A stretch of 64,000 bases of DNA, taken from positions 2,294,001 through 2,358,000 of the forward strand of contig NZ_CP121679.1 in assembly GCF_029760895.1 (NCBI RefSeq), in the 5' to 3' direction. Position numbers and translations under genes: made by a program. The notes under the pieces are model-generated. The model saw nothing but the letters and a program-made list of their open reading frames with translations. It was not told where the DNA came from and did no database searches. This stretch comes from Ancylobacter sp. WKF20 (GTDB lineage: Bacteria > Pseudomonadota > Alphaproteobacteria > Rhizobiales > Xanthobacteraceae). Positions 34,445 through 43,436 of the stretch are shown piece by piece; positions within the stretch are counted from its first letter, which is position 1, and each line of letters begins with the position of its first letter.

Positions 34445-35325
34445 GCGCGCCTCCGGAACAGGCCAAGCAGCGGCAGCCCCGCCAGCGCCGCGAGATAGGG
34501 GCCGAGATCGCGAAAGGCCAAGGTTGAGAGTGCCGGATCCCGCTCCAGAGTGCCCCGCTGCGAGAGGCGGCGCAGAACGGCGTCGGGGGCGCGGGCAGGA
34601 GCGGCGAGGCTTCCCAGCGCTTCAAGAGCCGCCGCATCGGCGGAGCCGCCGGCGCCTCCGGTCAAGGTGAGAACGGAAAGCCGTACGCCGTCGCCGGCCA
34701 GGCGTTCCGCCTCCGCCTGGGCGGCACCGTCGACACCGCCCCCGTCGGAAATCAGCACGAGATCGGCGTCCGGGCTTGCCCGCAGCATGTGCCGCGCCAG
34801 CGCCAGCGCACTGGCGGGGCGGCTGCCACCGTCCGGCATCGTGTCGCGGGCGAGCACGGCGATCTGACTCTCCAGTGTCGCGGGGTCGGCCGTGGGCGCG
34901 GCCACCTCATAGGCCTCGCCGGAATAGAGCAGCATCCCGACCGGCCGACCGGCGGCTGCCGTCAAAATACTGGCGGCAGCCGCCTGCGCGTCGGCAAGGG
35001 CCGGGCCTTCGGCGACAGATGGCGACATGTCGAGGGCGATGAGAACCGCTCCGCTGCCCGCAAGCACGGGCGCATCCGCACGCGGCACGGCGGGACCGCA
35101 CAGGCCAAGGCAGAGCAGTGCCGCCGGTGCGAGCAGGGCGAGGCCCTGCCGCCGGCCCCCTCCCCTTATGTGCCCCAGCACGCGCATGGCCTCCAACATC
35201 CCTGGTGGCATCACTCGTTCCCAGCCGCCGGCGGTGGTGCCGCGCCGCCACTGCCACAGCGCAAGGGCGACAAGCAGCGGTACGGCAAGCAGCCACCAGG
35301 GACGCAACAGGACGAGCTCGCTCAT
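34441..35325 (-). CDS. VWA domain membrane protein (BatB/MxaL-like)
   Basis: A 294-residue protein. The ATG at 35325 overlaps the previous stop (ATGA), ruling out the longer frame. It has an N-terminal helix (PWWLLAVPLLVALALW), a second helix (GLALLAPAALLCLGLCGPAV), then a von Willebrand A domain with MIDAS DMSPS (Asp99, Ser101, Ser103) and LVLISDGGGVDG. It ends with a C-terminal helix (YLAALAGLPLLGLF). The second VWA protein of the operon, it probably pairs with the next-upstream VWA partner in the periplasm. Confidence 0.87.
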   Translation of the reverse strand: MSELVLLRPWWLLAVPLLVALALWQWRRGTTAGGWERVMPPGMLEAMRVLGHIRGGGRRQGLALLAPAALLCLGLCGPAVPRADAPVLAGSGAVLIALDMSPSVAEGPALADAQAAAASILTAAAGRPVGMLLYSGEAYEVAAPTADPATLESQIAVLARDTMPDGGSRPASALALARHMLRASPDADLVLISDGGGVDGAAQAEAERLAGDGVRLSVLTLTGGAGGSADAAALEALGSLAAPARAPDAVLRRLSQRGTLERDPALSTLAFRDLGPYLAALAGLPLLGLFRRRA

Positions 35326-36275
35326 CGACGCCTCCACGCGGCGAGCAGCACCACCAGCGCCAGCGCCGCGCCCCCGGGCCACATCCAGAGCGGACGCCAG
35401 TAGCGCAGCGGCGGGCGCTTCATCGGGTTCGGCTCAAGCTGATCCAGCGTCGCCGCCATGGCTTCGAGATCCGCCAGGCTGCGCACCCGGAAACTGGTGC
35501 CACCCCCGACCGCGGCGATCTCCCGCAAGGCAACGGCGTCCACCGCATCGCGCGCGGTGGGCTGGTCCTCGATATCCTCGGGGCCAAGCGCAATGGTGTG
35601 GACCCTCACCCCATGGCTGGCCGAAAGGCGCGCGACGTCCGTCGCCTGAACCTTGCCGGACGTATCCACCCCGTCCGAGAGTAGAACCACGACCTTTGTG
35701 GTGGCGTCGCTCCCCATGATCCGCCGCGTTGCCAGCCCCAGCCCGTCCGCTATGGCGGTGGAGCGGCCGGAAATGCCGATCTGGGCGACCTCGATGGCCC
35801 GGGCCACGGACGCGACATCGAAGGTCGGCGGCTGCGCGACATAGGCCCGGTCGCCGAAGATCACGAGCCCGATCCGATCACCCTGCCTCGCCACGACGAA
35901 GCGGGCGGCGACGCGCTTCACCGCCTCCAGCCGCGAGAGCGGCTTGCCGTCGAGAACGAAGTCCTCCTTCAGCATGCTGCCGGAGAGGTCGAGGGCCAGC
36001 AGGATCTCGCGTCCCGACGCGGTGACCAGCTCGCGCGTTGCCGCGATCTGCGGGCCGGCGAGTGCGACGACCAGCGACATCCACGCCGCAATGAGAACCG
36101 CGTGCCCGGCCCGGTCCCCGCCCGCACGCGCCGGCAGCGCCGCGGCAAACGCGCCGGGCGCGACGTGCAGCGCGGTTTCCTCCGGCGCCCGCGCCGTTGG
36201 AAGCAGGCGCGCAAGCAAGGGGAGCGGAAGCAGCAGCAGCGCCCAGGGAAAGGCGAGACTGACGACAGGCATCAT
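35322..36275 (-). CDS. VWA domain membrane protein (BatA/MxaC-like)
   Basis: A 317-residue protein. Two N-terminal membrane helices (about 7-25 and 58-75) precede a von Willebrand A domain. The metal site is complete: DLSGS (Asp96, Ser98, Ser100), a Thr in GISGRSTAIADG, and LLSDGVDTSG. A last helix (WPGGAALALVVLLAAW) sits near the C-terminus. It overlaps the DUF4381 stop by four bases. BatA-type proteins work with the MoxR AAA ATPase; the intact MIDAS suggests metal-dependent protein binding. Confidence 0.9.
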   Translation of the reverse strand: MMPVVSLAFPWALLLLPLPLLARLLPTARAPEETALHVAPGAFAAALPARAGGDRAGHAVLIAAWMSLVVALAGPQIAATRELVTASGREILLALDLSGSMLKEDFVLDGKPLSRLEAVKRVAARFVVARQGDRIGLVIFGDRAYVAQPPTFDVASVARAIEVAQIGISGRSTAIADGLGLATRRIMGSDATTKVVVLLSDGVDTSGKVQATDVARLSASHGVRVHTIALGPEDIEDQPTARDAVDAVALREIAAVGGGTSFRVRSLADLEAMAATLDQLEPNPMKRPPLRYWRPLWMWPGGAALALVVLLAAWRRR

Positions 36276-36613
36276 CGCCGTGCCCGCCTCGCCTTGAGGG
36301 CGATGCGCTCGATGGCTTCCGGCGAGAGCGGCGGCGCACCGCCATAGGCCATGGCGCGCAGTTCCTCCGGCAGATGGCCGAGAAGACGGCCGATCGCCAG
36401 CACCCGCTCCTGCGGCGGCATCCCCCGGGTGGCGCGCAGAAGCGCGCGCCGCGAGGGACGGCGTGCGACGAACGGTGATGCCAGCAGCGACAGCAACGCG
36501 GCGACGAGCAGCCCGGCACCGAAAAGCAGCAGCAGGTCGGCGGCATTCACCTGCATCAGCGACGGCGGCAGGCGGCCTTCCGGCAAGGCCGCGATGAGCT
36601 CAGCCTGCGTCAT
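36272..36613 (-). CDS. DUF4381 family membrane protein
   Basis: A 113-residue protein starting at 36613, nine bases after GGAGG and overlapping the DUF58 stop. It contains LPPSLMQVNAADLLLLFGAGLLVAALLSLLA, a single membrane helix at about 25-50, and a cytoplasmic helical tail. DUF4381 proteins regularly sit between DUF58 and VWA genes in MoxR operons and are thought to help assemble the membrane part of the module. Confidence 0.8.
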   Translation of the reverse strand: MTQAELIAALPEGRLPPSLMQVNAADLLLLFGAGLLVAALLSLLASPFVARRPSRRALLRATRGMPPQERVLAIGRLLGHLPEELRAMAYGGAPPLSPEAIERIALKARRARR

Positions 36614-37439
36614 GATCGACGACCTCCAGGCTGACATTTAGTCCACGGAGGCGCTGCCCCAGCGCCGCGCGGGCGAACGGCTGCAGCCGCGCGCGACAAG
36701 CGAGCGCTCCGGTCCGTATCGGCAGCGCATATTCGGGTGGCGCAGCCTCGATCCTGTCCAGCGGCAACAACACCCGGACCTGACGGCGGCGGGCGAGCCG
36801 GGCCAATGCCGGCTCGTCTTCCGGCGCGAGGCCCTCCGGCCCCGTGGCGATCAGTACCTCACCATCGGGTGGCGAGAGGCGCGCGGCACGCACGAGCGCC
36901 TCCTCCAGCGACGGCGCCCCGCCGCCACCTCCAAGCGCCTGATCGTGGCAGCTCGCGAGCATGTGGCTGATGCGGACCATCTGCGGGACGCCACCGGCCA
37001 GCGGGACGGCCGCCACGCCCTCCGCGTTGATACTGATCGCGGCCAGCGAAGCCCCTCGCAGCACGGCCTGCCATCCTCGCCGCGCCGCCAGCCGCGCCGC
37101 GCGCACCGAGCGCAGCGATGCCCCGGTGCCCCACAGCATCGGCGACCGGAAATCGACGATCAGCAACAGCGTGTCGTCCCGATCCTCATGAAAGGTGCGG
37201 ATATGCGGAACGCCGGTACGGGCCGTGGCCGAAGGGTCGATACGGCGGGCGTCATCGCCCTCGGCAAAGGCGCGGATCTCCCGCAAATCCATTCCCGCGC
37301 CCGGCGCCCGCGTGGGAGCGGCACCCGGCCGACGTGACGCCGGTTGGGTTCGCCCGTTGCGTGGACCAACCTCGCGCAGCGCCAGCAACTCGCGGGCCTC
37401 CAGCCGAATGCCCGGCGCCTCCAGAGCGGGGCTCACCAT
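36600..37439 (-). CDS. DUF58 domain protein (MxaS-like)
   Basis: A 279-residue protein with the DUF58 core (MDLREIRAFAEGDDARRIDPSATARTGVPHIRTFHEDRD, then LLLIVDFRSPM), a degenerate VWA-like fold. No membrane helix is evident. Its start overlaps the MoxR stop by seven bases, so the two are coupled, as in nearly all MoxR loci. Role: adaptor between the AAA ATPase and membrane VWA proteins, inferred from the family. Confidence 0.87.
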   Translation of the reverse strand: MVSPALEAPGIRLEARELLALREVGPRNGRTQPASRRPGAAPTRAPGAGMDLREIRAFAEGDDARRIDPSATARTGVPHIRTFHEDRDDTLLLIVDFRSPMLWGTGASLRSVRAARLAARRGWQAVLRGASLAAISINAEGVAAVPLAGGVPQMVRISHMLASCHDQALGGGGGAPSLEEALVRAARLSPPDGEVLIATGPEGLAPEDEPALARLARRRQVRVLLPLDRIEAAPPEYALPIRTGALACRARLQPFARAALGQRLRGLNVSLEVVDHDAG

Positions 37440-38383
37440 GGCTCGACCAGGCGCAGGATATCGCGGACGAGCGAGCGCCCGCTGCGTCCCTCACCAATCG
37501 CCGACCAGCTCGGTATCAGCCGATGTGCCAGCGCGTCGGGCGCGAGGGCGATGACGTCTTCCGGCAGTACATAATCGCGTGCCCGGAGCCAGGCACGCGC
37601 CTGCGCGGCCACGGCCAGCGCCAGCGTGCCCCGCGGCGAGACGGGGTGCTCGACCCATTGAGCCACAGCGCCGCCGGGCCGGGACGCCATGACGAGCCGG
37701 ACGATGAAGTCCTTCAACGCGGGCGCCAGATGCACCCGCGCCACTTCATCCTTCGCAGCGCGGAGGGCGTCGGCCGATAACGGGAGGACGACAGAGGCGG
37801 CCACTTCGATCCGCTCGGCAGAGACGAGATCGAGGATGGCGCGCTCCTGTTCGGCCTGCGGAAGGCCAAGCGAGAGATGGAGCAGGAACCGGTCCATCTG
37901 CGCTTCGGGAAGGGGGAAGGTTCCCTCATGCTCGATCGGGTTCTGCGTGGCGACGACCATGAAAGGGTCCGGCAGAGGCCGACTGACGCCGGCGCTCGTC
38001 ACTTGACCTTCCGCCATGGCCTCGAGCAGCGCCGACTGAACCTTGGGCGGGGCGCGATTGATCTCATCGACCAGCACCAGCGCGTGGAACAGGGGACCGG
38101 GGATGAAGTCGAAGCCGCCGCTCTCGGGGCGGAACACCTGCGTCCCCGTGAGGTCCGAGGGCAGCAGGTCCGGCGTGCACTGGATCCGCGCATGGCTGCC
38201 GGGAAGGTGAGCGGCGAGCCGCTTGACCGCGCGCGTCTTGGCAATGCCCGGTGGCCCTTCGATCAGCACGTGCCCGCCGGCGAGAAGGGCGATCAGCAGC
38301 CGCTCCACCAGTTCTTCATGGCCGATCAGCCCGGCGGCGACGGCGGCGCCGAGCTGCGCAACCGGATGGCTCATCTCGTTCAT
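37433..38383 (-). CDS. MoxR family AAA+ ATPase
   Basis: A 316-residue ATPase with Walker A GPPGIAKT, Walker B LVLVDEINRAPPKVQSALLEAM, sensor-1 VVATQNPIEHEGTFPLPEAQMDRF and the C-terminal lid with SPRGTLALAVAAQA. A start at 38383 (MNEMSHP) has GGGA about ten bases upstream; a GTG 18 codons earlier is possible. It heads the seven-gene chaperone operon whose later genes encode DUF58, DUF4381, two VWA, BatC-like and BatD-like proteins. MoxR ATPases remodel or activate partner complexes such as methanol dehydrogenase. Confidence 0.92.
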   Translation of the reverse strand: MNEMSHPVAQLGAAVAAGLIGHEELVERLLIALLAGGHVLIEGPPGIAKTRAVKRLAAHLPGSHARIQCTPDLLPSDLTGTQVFRPESGGFDFIPGPLFHALVLVDEINRAPPKVQSALLEAMAEGQVTSAGVSRPLPDPFMVVATQNPIEHEGTFPLPEAQMDRFLLHLSLGLPQAEQERAILDLVSAERIEVAASVVLPLSADALRAAKDEVARVHLAPALKDFIVRLVMASRPGGAVAQWVEHPVSPRGTLALAVAAQARAWLRARDYVLPEDVIALAPDALAHRLIPSWSAIGEGRSGRSLVRDILRLVEPW

Positions 38384-38484
38384 GCGGCGGGCTTCCCGTG
38401 CCAGAGATCTCGCCGCGAGCATGGGATGGTCCGGCACGGGTCGCCAGAGACGGCTTCCCGTCCCACCCGGGAAGATCGCCCGGA

Positions 38485-39807
38485 TCAGAGCGGCAGGCGG
38501 GCGACCGCGCGCATGCCATCTTCGGCCGGGGCGAGCTCAAAGCTGCCGCCCAGCGCGTCGACCCGCTCCCGGATGCCAAGCAGGCCGTAGCCGCTGCTGA
38601 TCGCCCCGTCATGGCGGGGAGAGCCGTCATCGGCGGCGGTCAGCGTGATGGCGTCGCCGACCTCGATATGCAGCGCGATGTGGGTCGGGGAACCGTGGCG
38701 AACGGCGTTGGTCACGCATTCCTGCGCGATGCGGTAGAGGCTGAGGGCGAGGTCATCAGGCACGGCATCGACAGGCCCAGCGAATCTCAGCTCGAAACGT
38801 ACAGCCGGCGCGCGCGCGCGCCAGTCGGCGACCATGCGCTCCAAGGCCGGGCGCAGGCCGAGATCATCAAGGTCCGGCGGCCGCAGCCGGGCGAGCTCGG
38901 CCCGGAGGCTGTCCATCATCTGGCCGGAGATCTCGGCGATGCGGGCCCCGTCCTGCGCCGTGCTTTCTCCCGATTGGGCAATCGCTGCCGCCATGGCGCG
39001 GGTCGCCGCGAGGCACTGGCCGAACTCGTCGTGCAGCTCACGCGCCAGCGCCCGCCGCTCATTCTCCTGCACCGAGAAAAGCCGCCGTGTCAGCTCGGCA
39101 CGCACGGCCTGCGCCTCCTGCAACACCGCCGCCGTCTCGTTCAGGGCGCGGCTCAACCGGTCGAATTCCGCCACCTTGAGACGCGACAGTCGGGCGCTGA
39201 AGTCGCCCCGCTGCAAGCGCTCGATGCCGCGCAGCACGAGCCTGAACGGCGCCAGCAGGCGGATCATGAGCAGGCCGGTCAGGAGCGCGCCGCCGATCGC
39301 CATGCCGACGGCCACCCTCATCAGGTCGCCCGTGCGGGCCCAGGCGCGGGTGACGATGACGCCGGGGTCGGCAATGGCGGTCACATAGGCGTCCGAGACG
39401 TAGCGGGTGCGCACCGGGACGGCGACCGGCCCGGGCACCAAACCGACGCGCTCCGCCAGCCAGACGAACCAACCGGGAGGCGTGGGCGCCGCCAGATAGG
39501 GCCCGCAGCGTCGCTGTATTGGCTGGTCGCGGGGCCCAAGCTCGACGCAGATGCCCGGCGCGATCAAGCTCCAGGCGGGAAATTCCTGCCAGTCGCGGAA
39601 CACCGGGGTCGGCGCCACGCCGCCGAAGGCGAGCCCCTCAAAACTGGGCCGGGCGGCGATGGCGTCGGAGACGAGAGTGGCCGTCGTCTGTGCGTCACGG
39701 CGCGCGGCATTCGCCGTATCCCACAGCACCCACCCCGCCGCGACGAGGACGGTCAGCAGCCCCGCGGCCAGCACCCGCATGACGAGCTGCGGGAGCAGGC
39801 CACGCAT
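38485..39807 (-). CDS. NarL/UhpB-type sensor histidine kinase
   Basis: A 440-residue membrane kinase starting ATG at 39807 (TGATG overlap with the response regulator stop; a GTG one codon earlier is possible). A periplasmic sensor of about 135 residues lies between two helices (about 8-28 and 165-187). HAMP, a HisKA_3 dimerisation domain with ELHDEFGQ (His259) and a C-terminal ATPase with QECVTNAVRHG and GYGLLGIRERV follow. It should phosphorylate the co-encoded NarL-type regulator. The stimulus is unknown. The 101-base gap to moxR suggests the chaperone operon may be its target or simply read-through. Confidence 0.9.
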   Translation of the reverse strand: MRGLLPQLVMRVLAAGLLTVLVAAGWVLWDTANAARRDAQTTATLVSDAIAARPSFEGLAFGGVAPTPVFRDWQEFPAWSLIAPGICVELGPRDQPIQRRCGPYLAAPTPPGWFVWLAERVGLVPGPVAVPVRTRYVSDAYVTAIADPGVIVTRAWARTGDLMRVAVGMAIGGALLTGLLMIRLLAPFRLVLRGIERLQRGDFSARLSRLKVAEFDRLSRALNETAAVLQEAQAVRAELTRRLFSVQENERRALARELHDEFGQCLAATRAMAAAIAQSGESTAQDGARIAEISGQMMDSLRAELARLRPPDLDDLGLRPALERMVADWRARAPAVRFELRFAGPVDAVPDDLALSLYRIAQECVTNAVRHGSPTHIALHIEVGDAITLTAADDGSPRHDGAISSGYGLLGIRERVDALGGSFELAPAEDGMRAVARLPL

Positions 39808-40442
39808 CACAGGGCGGGCACGAGGCCGGCGCGCTGCGCCTTGAGCACGAGGTCGGCATCGCCTGACGCGCCCAGCTTGGCCCGGATCTGCGACAGGTTG
39901 TTCTGAACCGTCTTTGACGAGAGGTTGAGGTCGCGGGCAATGGCACGTCCGTTCATGCCCCGCATGAGCATCAGAAGAATGTCCCGCTCGCGCGGGGTCA
40001 GGCCCGCGGCCGGGTCGTCCTCCACCACGGTGCGCGCGAATTCCTGCGCCACATCCGTGGACAGCGCGCGCCGCCCGCCCATCACCGTCGCGATGGCGCG
40101 GACGAGTTCGTCCGGCGGGCTGGACTTGGAGACGAAGCCACGCGCCCCGGCAGCCATCGCCCTCTGCGCGAAAACCGCGCCCTGATGCATGGAAACAATG
40201 ATGATCCGCGCCTGGGGATCGTCGGCAAGGATCGACTCGACCGCTGAAAAGCCTCCCCCGCCCGGCATGGAGAGATCCATCAGCACAATATCGGGCCGGT
40301 GCTGAAGGAAAGCCGCCCGCGCTGCCTCGCCGTCGCCCGCCTCGGCCACCACCGAAAGCCCCGGCTGGCGTCCGAGCAGGCGGCGATAGCCCTCGCGCAC
40401 AATCGGATGATCGTCGACCAGGAGAATTCGAATGAGGCCCAT
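39807..40442 (-). CDS. NarL/FixJ-type response regulator
   Basis: A 211-residue regulator starting at 40442. The receiver domain has Asp10/Asp11, phospho-acceptor Asp56 (VLMDLSMPG), Ser84 and Lys106. The C-terminal LuxR helix-turn-helix is LTPRERDILLMLMRGMNGRAIARDLNLSSKTVQNNLSQIRAKL. It ends directly at the kinase start. The pair resembles regulators of methanol and formaldehyde oxidation in Paracoccus (MxaXY, FlhSR type), which fits the adjacent MoxR module, but the resemblance is by family only. The 208-base gap upstream (40443-40650) shows no clear feature. Confidence 0.92.
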   Translation of the reverse strand: MGLIRILLVDDHPIVREGYRRLLGRQPGLSVVAEAGDGEAARAAFLQHRPDIVLMDLSMPGGGGFSAVESILADDPQARIIIVSMHQGAVFAQRAMAAGARGFVSKSSPPDELVRAIATVMGGRRALSTDVAQEFARTVVEDDPAAGLTPRERDILLMLMRGMNGRAIARDLNLSSKTVQNNLSQIRAKLGASGDADLVLKAQRAGLVPAL

Positions 40443-40650
40443 GGGCGGACGATAGCGCGAGCAGCCCAGGCGACCAATAGCCCCCACGCCAAGCGCCATC
40501 GGTCGATTTTGTAGCGAGACCAGATCAAAGCGACCGGTCCTGCACATCAACCCGTTGAATTCGTGCGGATTAAAGTCGGCACCGTCGCGGATGGAGGGAC
40601 AGATGGACTTGGGGCACAGCAAATGGGGGCGTGTCACGAAGCTTCGGAAT

Positions 40651-41940
40651 TCAAGCGCGCCGATCCTGATAGCGGTGCCAGGGATGCAGATGGTTGGCCA
40701 CCTGGACAGCGATTGGATGAAACGGCACCGGCTTCATGGCGGTGACCGGCAGGGGCATCTCGTCGTCCCGCCGCCGCCCGGCGGCCCAGCGGCCGATCTC
40801 CTGTCCCAGCGAGAGGGCAAGCGCGACGCCTCTGCCTGAATACAAACCGCCGAAGACAAGGCCGCGAGCTAGGCGGAATAGGCGCGGCCGCCGGTCGGGC
40901 ACCACCGCGAAAGTACCGCTCCAGTATTCGCTCATGACAGGCGGTCCGCCCAGCGCCGCGAAGGCCTTGCCCAGCATGCGCGCAACCTTGGCGCGTCCGC
41001 GCTCAACCTCATCGTGCCAGAAGGTGTGTGTGCCACCGCTCACCAGCCGGTGGTCACGGTCGTAGTGGAAATAGCGCATATCCGCATGCATGTCCGATAC
41101 CGCCGGACTGCCGATGAGGATCTGCGCACGTACCTCCGCTGGCAGCGGCTCCGTGGCGGCCTGGAATACCTTGAACGGAATCAGCGTGCGTTTGAGGCCG
41201 GGCCAGATATCGCCGGTGAGCGCATTGGTGGCGAGAACCACCTCCGGCGCGGTCACCGAGCCCTGCGCGGTGTGGACCCGCCAGCCCGCCTCGACCTTCT
41301 CGAGCCGAAGACCGCGGGAGTTCTCGAAAATCCTCACCCCTTCGCGCTCCAGCGCACCAGCAAGACCGACGGTCATGGCGAAGGGATTGATGTGACCGGA
41401 ATTGTGCACCATCCAGCCCCCGAGATAGGGGCTGCCGATGCGGTGGCTCACCTCGCCGCGGTCGAGCCAGGAGACTGTGGCGCCGAACGCCTTCCACTCG
41501 TCGTGGAAGGTGCGCGCCCGCGCAAGGGTTGGCTCGTTGTGAGCCGGCTGAAGCCAGCCTTCCTGTACCTGGTGGGCGTCGATCCCGAAGCGCTGCATCA
41601 GCCCAAAGGCGACCCCGGCGGCGTCCGCTACCAACCGGTTGTAGCGCTCGCCATGCACCCTGCCGTAAGCCGCCTCGAACTCGGACGGCGAGGCCTTGGA
41701 ATGATGCGAGATGACCAGCCCGTTATTGCGCCCGGAGGCGGCCGAGCCGATTTCGTTGCCCTCGAGCAGGATGACGGCAGCCCCGCTATCCCGCGCGCCT
41801 AGCGCCGTGGCGAGGCCGGTGAAGCCGCCGCCCACCACCAGCACGTCGCAGGAGAGGTCACCCTCCAACACCGGCGCCGGGCGTCGGTCGACGATCGTCT
41901 TGCGCCATAAGTGAGGGGTCTTCCAGTCGACCTCAAACAT
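40651..41940 (-). CDS. FAD-dependent oxidoreductase (DAO family, PuuB-like)
   Basis: A 429-residue flavoenzyme. The ATG at 41940 has GGGGAG seven bases upstream and overlaps the livF stop by eight bases. FAD motif VVGGGFTGLATALGARDSGAAVILLEGNEIGSAASGRNNG, then HHSK, and a C-terminal LVFGGLYSGRGVALALSLGQEIG place it with gamma-glutamylputrescine oxidases and related amine/amino-acid oxidases. It is the last gene of the Liv-type importer operon, so it probably oxidises the C-N bond of the imported compound or its conjugate. No glutamate-ligase gene is nearby. Confidence 0.85.
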   Translation of the reverse strand: MFEVDWKTPHLWRKTIVDRRPAPVLEGDLSCDVLVVGGGFTGLATALGARDSGAAVILLEGNEIGSAASGRNNGLVISHHSKASPSEFEAAYGRVHGERYNRLVADAAGVAFGLMQRFGIDAHQVQEGWLQPAHNEPTLARARTFHDEWKAFGATVSWLDRGEVSHRIGSPYLGGWMVHNSGHINPFAMTVGLAGALEREGVRIFENSRGLRLEKVEAGWRVHTAQGSVTAPEVVLATNALTGDIWPGLKRTLIPFKVFQAATEPLPAEVRAQILIGSPAVSDMHADMRYFHYDRDHRLVSGGTHTFWHDEVERGRAKVARMLGKAFAALGGPPVMSEYWSGTFAVVPDRRPRLFRLARGLVFGGLYSGRGVALALSLGQEIGRWAAGRRRDDEMPLPVTAMKPVPFHPIAVQVANHLHPWHRYQDRRA

Positions 41941-42682
41941 GCAACGTCTCCCCGGTGGCACCGCCCAGATAGGCCTCGCCCAGAGACGAATGGGCGGCGA
42001 TCTCCTGCGCCCGGCCGTGGAGGCGGATCCGCCCAGTGTTCAGCATGTAGGCGTAGTCACCGCATTCAAGGGCGAGTTGTACGTTCTGTTCCACCAGCAG
42101 GATCGAGATGCCGGCCGTGGACAGGTCGAGGATGATACGGAAGATCTGGTGCACCACCTTCGGCGCGAGGCCGAGCGAGGGCTCGTCGAGCATCAGCAGG
42201 ACCGGCTCGGCCATCAGAGCGCGGCCGATAGCGAGCATCTGCTGCTGGCCGCCGGACATGCGGCTCGCCATGCCGTTGCGCCGCTCCTTCAAGATCGGGA
42301 ACAGCTCGAATACCTCAGCGCGCAACGTCTCGAAACTCTTGCCGCCGCGCCCGATATGGGCGGCGAGGAGATTCTCCTCGACGGTCAGCCGCTGGAAGAT
42401 CTGCCGTCCCTCCGGGCAGTGGGTGAGACCGAGGCGCACCACATGCTCCGGCTTGGCGCCGGTGATGTCGCGCCCGTCGAAGGTGACGCGACCGGCGCCG
42501 GTGCGGGCAACGCCGGAGATGGAATTGAGCAGCGTCGTCTTGCCCGCGCCATTTGGCCCGAGGATGACCACGATCTCCTGCCGGTCCACTTCGAGGTCGA
42601 TGCCGTCAAGAACGTTGACGCGCCCGTATCCCGAGCTGAGTCCGGCGATCCTGAGCAGCGGTTCGGATGTCGTCGATGTCAT
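41933..42682 (-). CDS. livF: Branched-chain amino-acid-type ABC ATPase LivF
   Basis: A 249-residue ATPase (start 42682, MTSTTSEP) with GPNGAGKT, MSGGQQQMLAIGRAL and LLMLDEPSLGLAPKV, plus the LivF-specific ISILLVEQNVQLAL. Its start lies 77 bases inside the 3' end of livG, an unusually long overlap caused by a C-terminal extension of LivG. With LivG it powers import through LivHM. The real substrate of the system may be any amino acid, amide or polyamine-like compound. Confidence 0.9.
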   Translation of the reverse strand: MTSTTSEPLLRIAGLSSGYGRVNVLDGIDLEVDRQEIVVILGPNGAGKTTLLNSISGVARTGAGRVTFDGRDITGAKPEHVVRLGLTHCPEGRQIFQRLTVEENLLAAHIGRGGKSFETLRAEVFELFPILKERRNGMASRMSGGQQQMLAIGRALMAEPVLLMLDEPSLGLAPKVVHQIFRIILDLSTAGISILLVEQNVQLALECGDYAYMLNTGRIRLHGRAQEIAAHSSLGEAYLGGATGETLHV

Positions 42683-43436
42683 TGGCGGTCCCGAGATAGG
42701 CGAGCTGAACGTCGGCGCTATGCTGCACCTCGGCGGGGGTACCCTCGAAAAGCTTCTGGCCATGGTGCAGCACCACGATGCGGTCGCAGAGCGTCATGAC
42801 GAGGTCCATGTCGTGCTCGACGACGATCATGATGCGGTCGGGCGCCCGTAACTCGGCAAGCTTGGCGGTGAGTTCGGCGGTCTCGTGATGGTTTAGGCCT
42901 GCGGCGGGCTCGTCGAGCAGGAGCACGCGCGGTCGGGCGACGAGGGCGCGGGCAATCTCCAGCATGCGCTGGCGACCATAGGGCAGGCTGCCCGCGTCGC
43001 TTTCGGCGTAGCCCAGCAGCCCGAAGAAGCGCAGCACCTCGCGCGCCGCCTGCCGGCGGTGGGCCTCGCGGGCACGCTTGTACGGTGGCCACAGCACCTC
43101 TTTCCAGGTGCCGCCGACATCCGCCGGATAGAAGCACACTTCGAGGTTCTCGAGCGCGCTCATCTGATCGAACAGGCGGATGTTCTGATAGGTGCGCGCC
43201 ACCCCGGCACGGGCGATCTCGTATTTCTTCAACGTGTCGAGCCGGCGACCATCCAAGGTAATTTCACCGGCGGAGATGGTGTAGGAGCCGGCCGCCATGT
43301 TGATCAGCGTCGACTTGCCGGCGCCATTGGGCCCGATCACGCCATAGATCAGGCCCGGCTCGAAGGTCAGCGACACGTCCTCGACAGCGACGTAGCTGCC
43401 ATACTGTTTGTACACGTGGGAGAAGGCGAGGGTCAT
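42606..43436 (-). CDS. livG: Branched-chain amino-acid-type ABC ATPase LivG
   Basis: A 276-residue ATPase starting at 43436, where ATGA overlaps the livM stop. Walker A GPNGAGKS, the LivG-type NIRLFDQMSALENL, LPYGRQRMLEIARAL and VLLLDEPAAGLNHHE with VVEHDMDLVM are intact. The last about 25 residues after AYLGTAND are an extra tail that overlaps livF. A longer upstream frame is not needed. Confidence 0.9.
   Translation of the reverse strand: MTLAFSHVYKQYGSYVAVEDVSLTFEPGLIYGVIGPNGAGKSTLINMAAGSYTISAGEITLDGRRLDTLKKYEIARAGVARTYQNIRLFDQMSALENLEVCFYPADVGGTWKEVLWPPYKRAREAHRRQAAREVLRFFGLLGYAESDAGSLPYGRQRMLEIARALVARPRVLLLDEPAAGLNHHETAELTAKLAELRAPDRIMIVVEHDMDLVMTLCDRIVVLHHGQKLFEGTPAEVQHSADVQLAYLGTANDIDDIRTAAQDRRTQLGIRARQRS

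Noticed and set aside
38251..39906. 551-codon plus-strand frame opposite the histidine kinase
   Set aside because: Shadow of the kinase and MoxR genes; no domain and no ribosome binding site.
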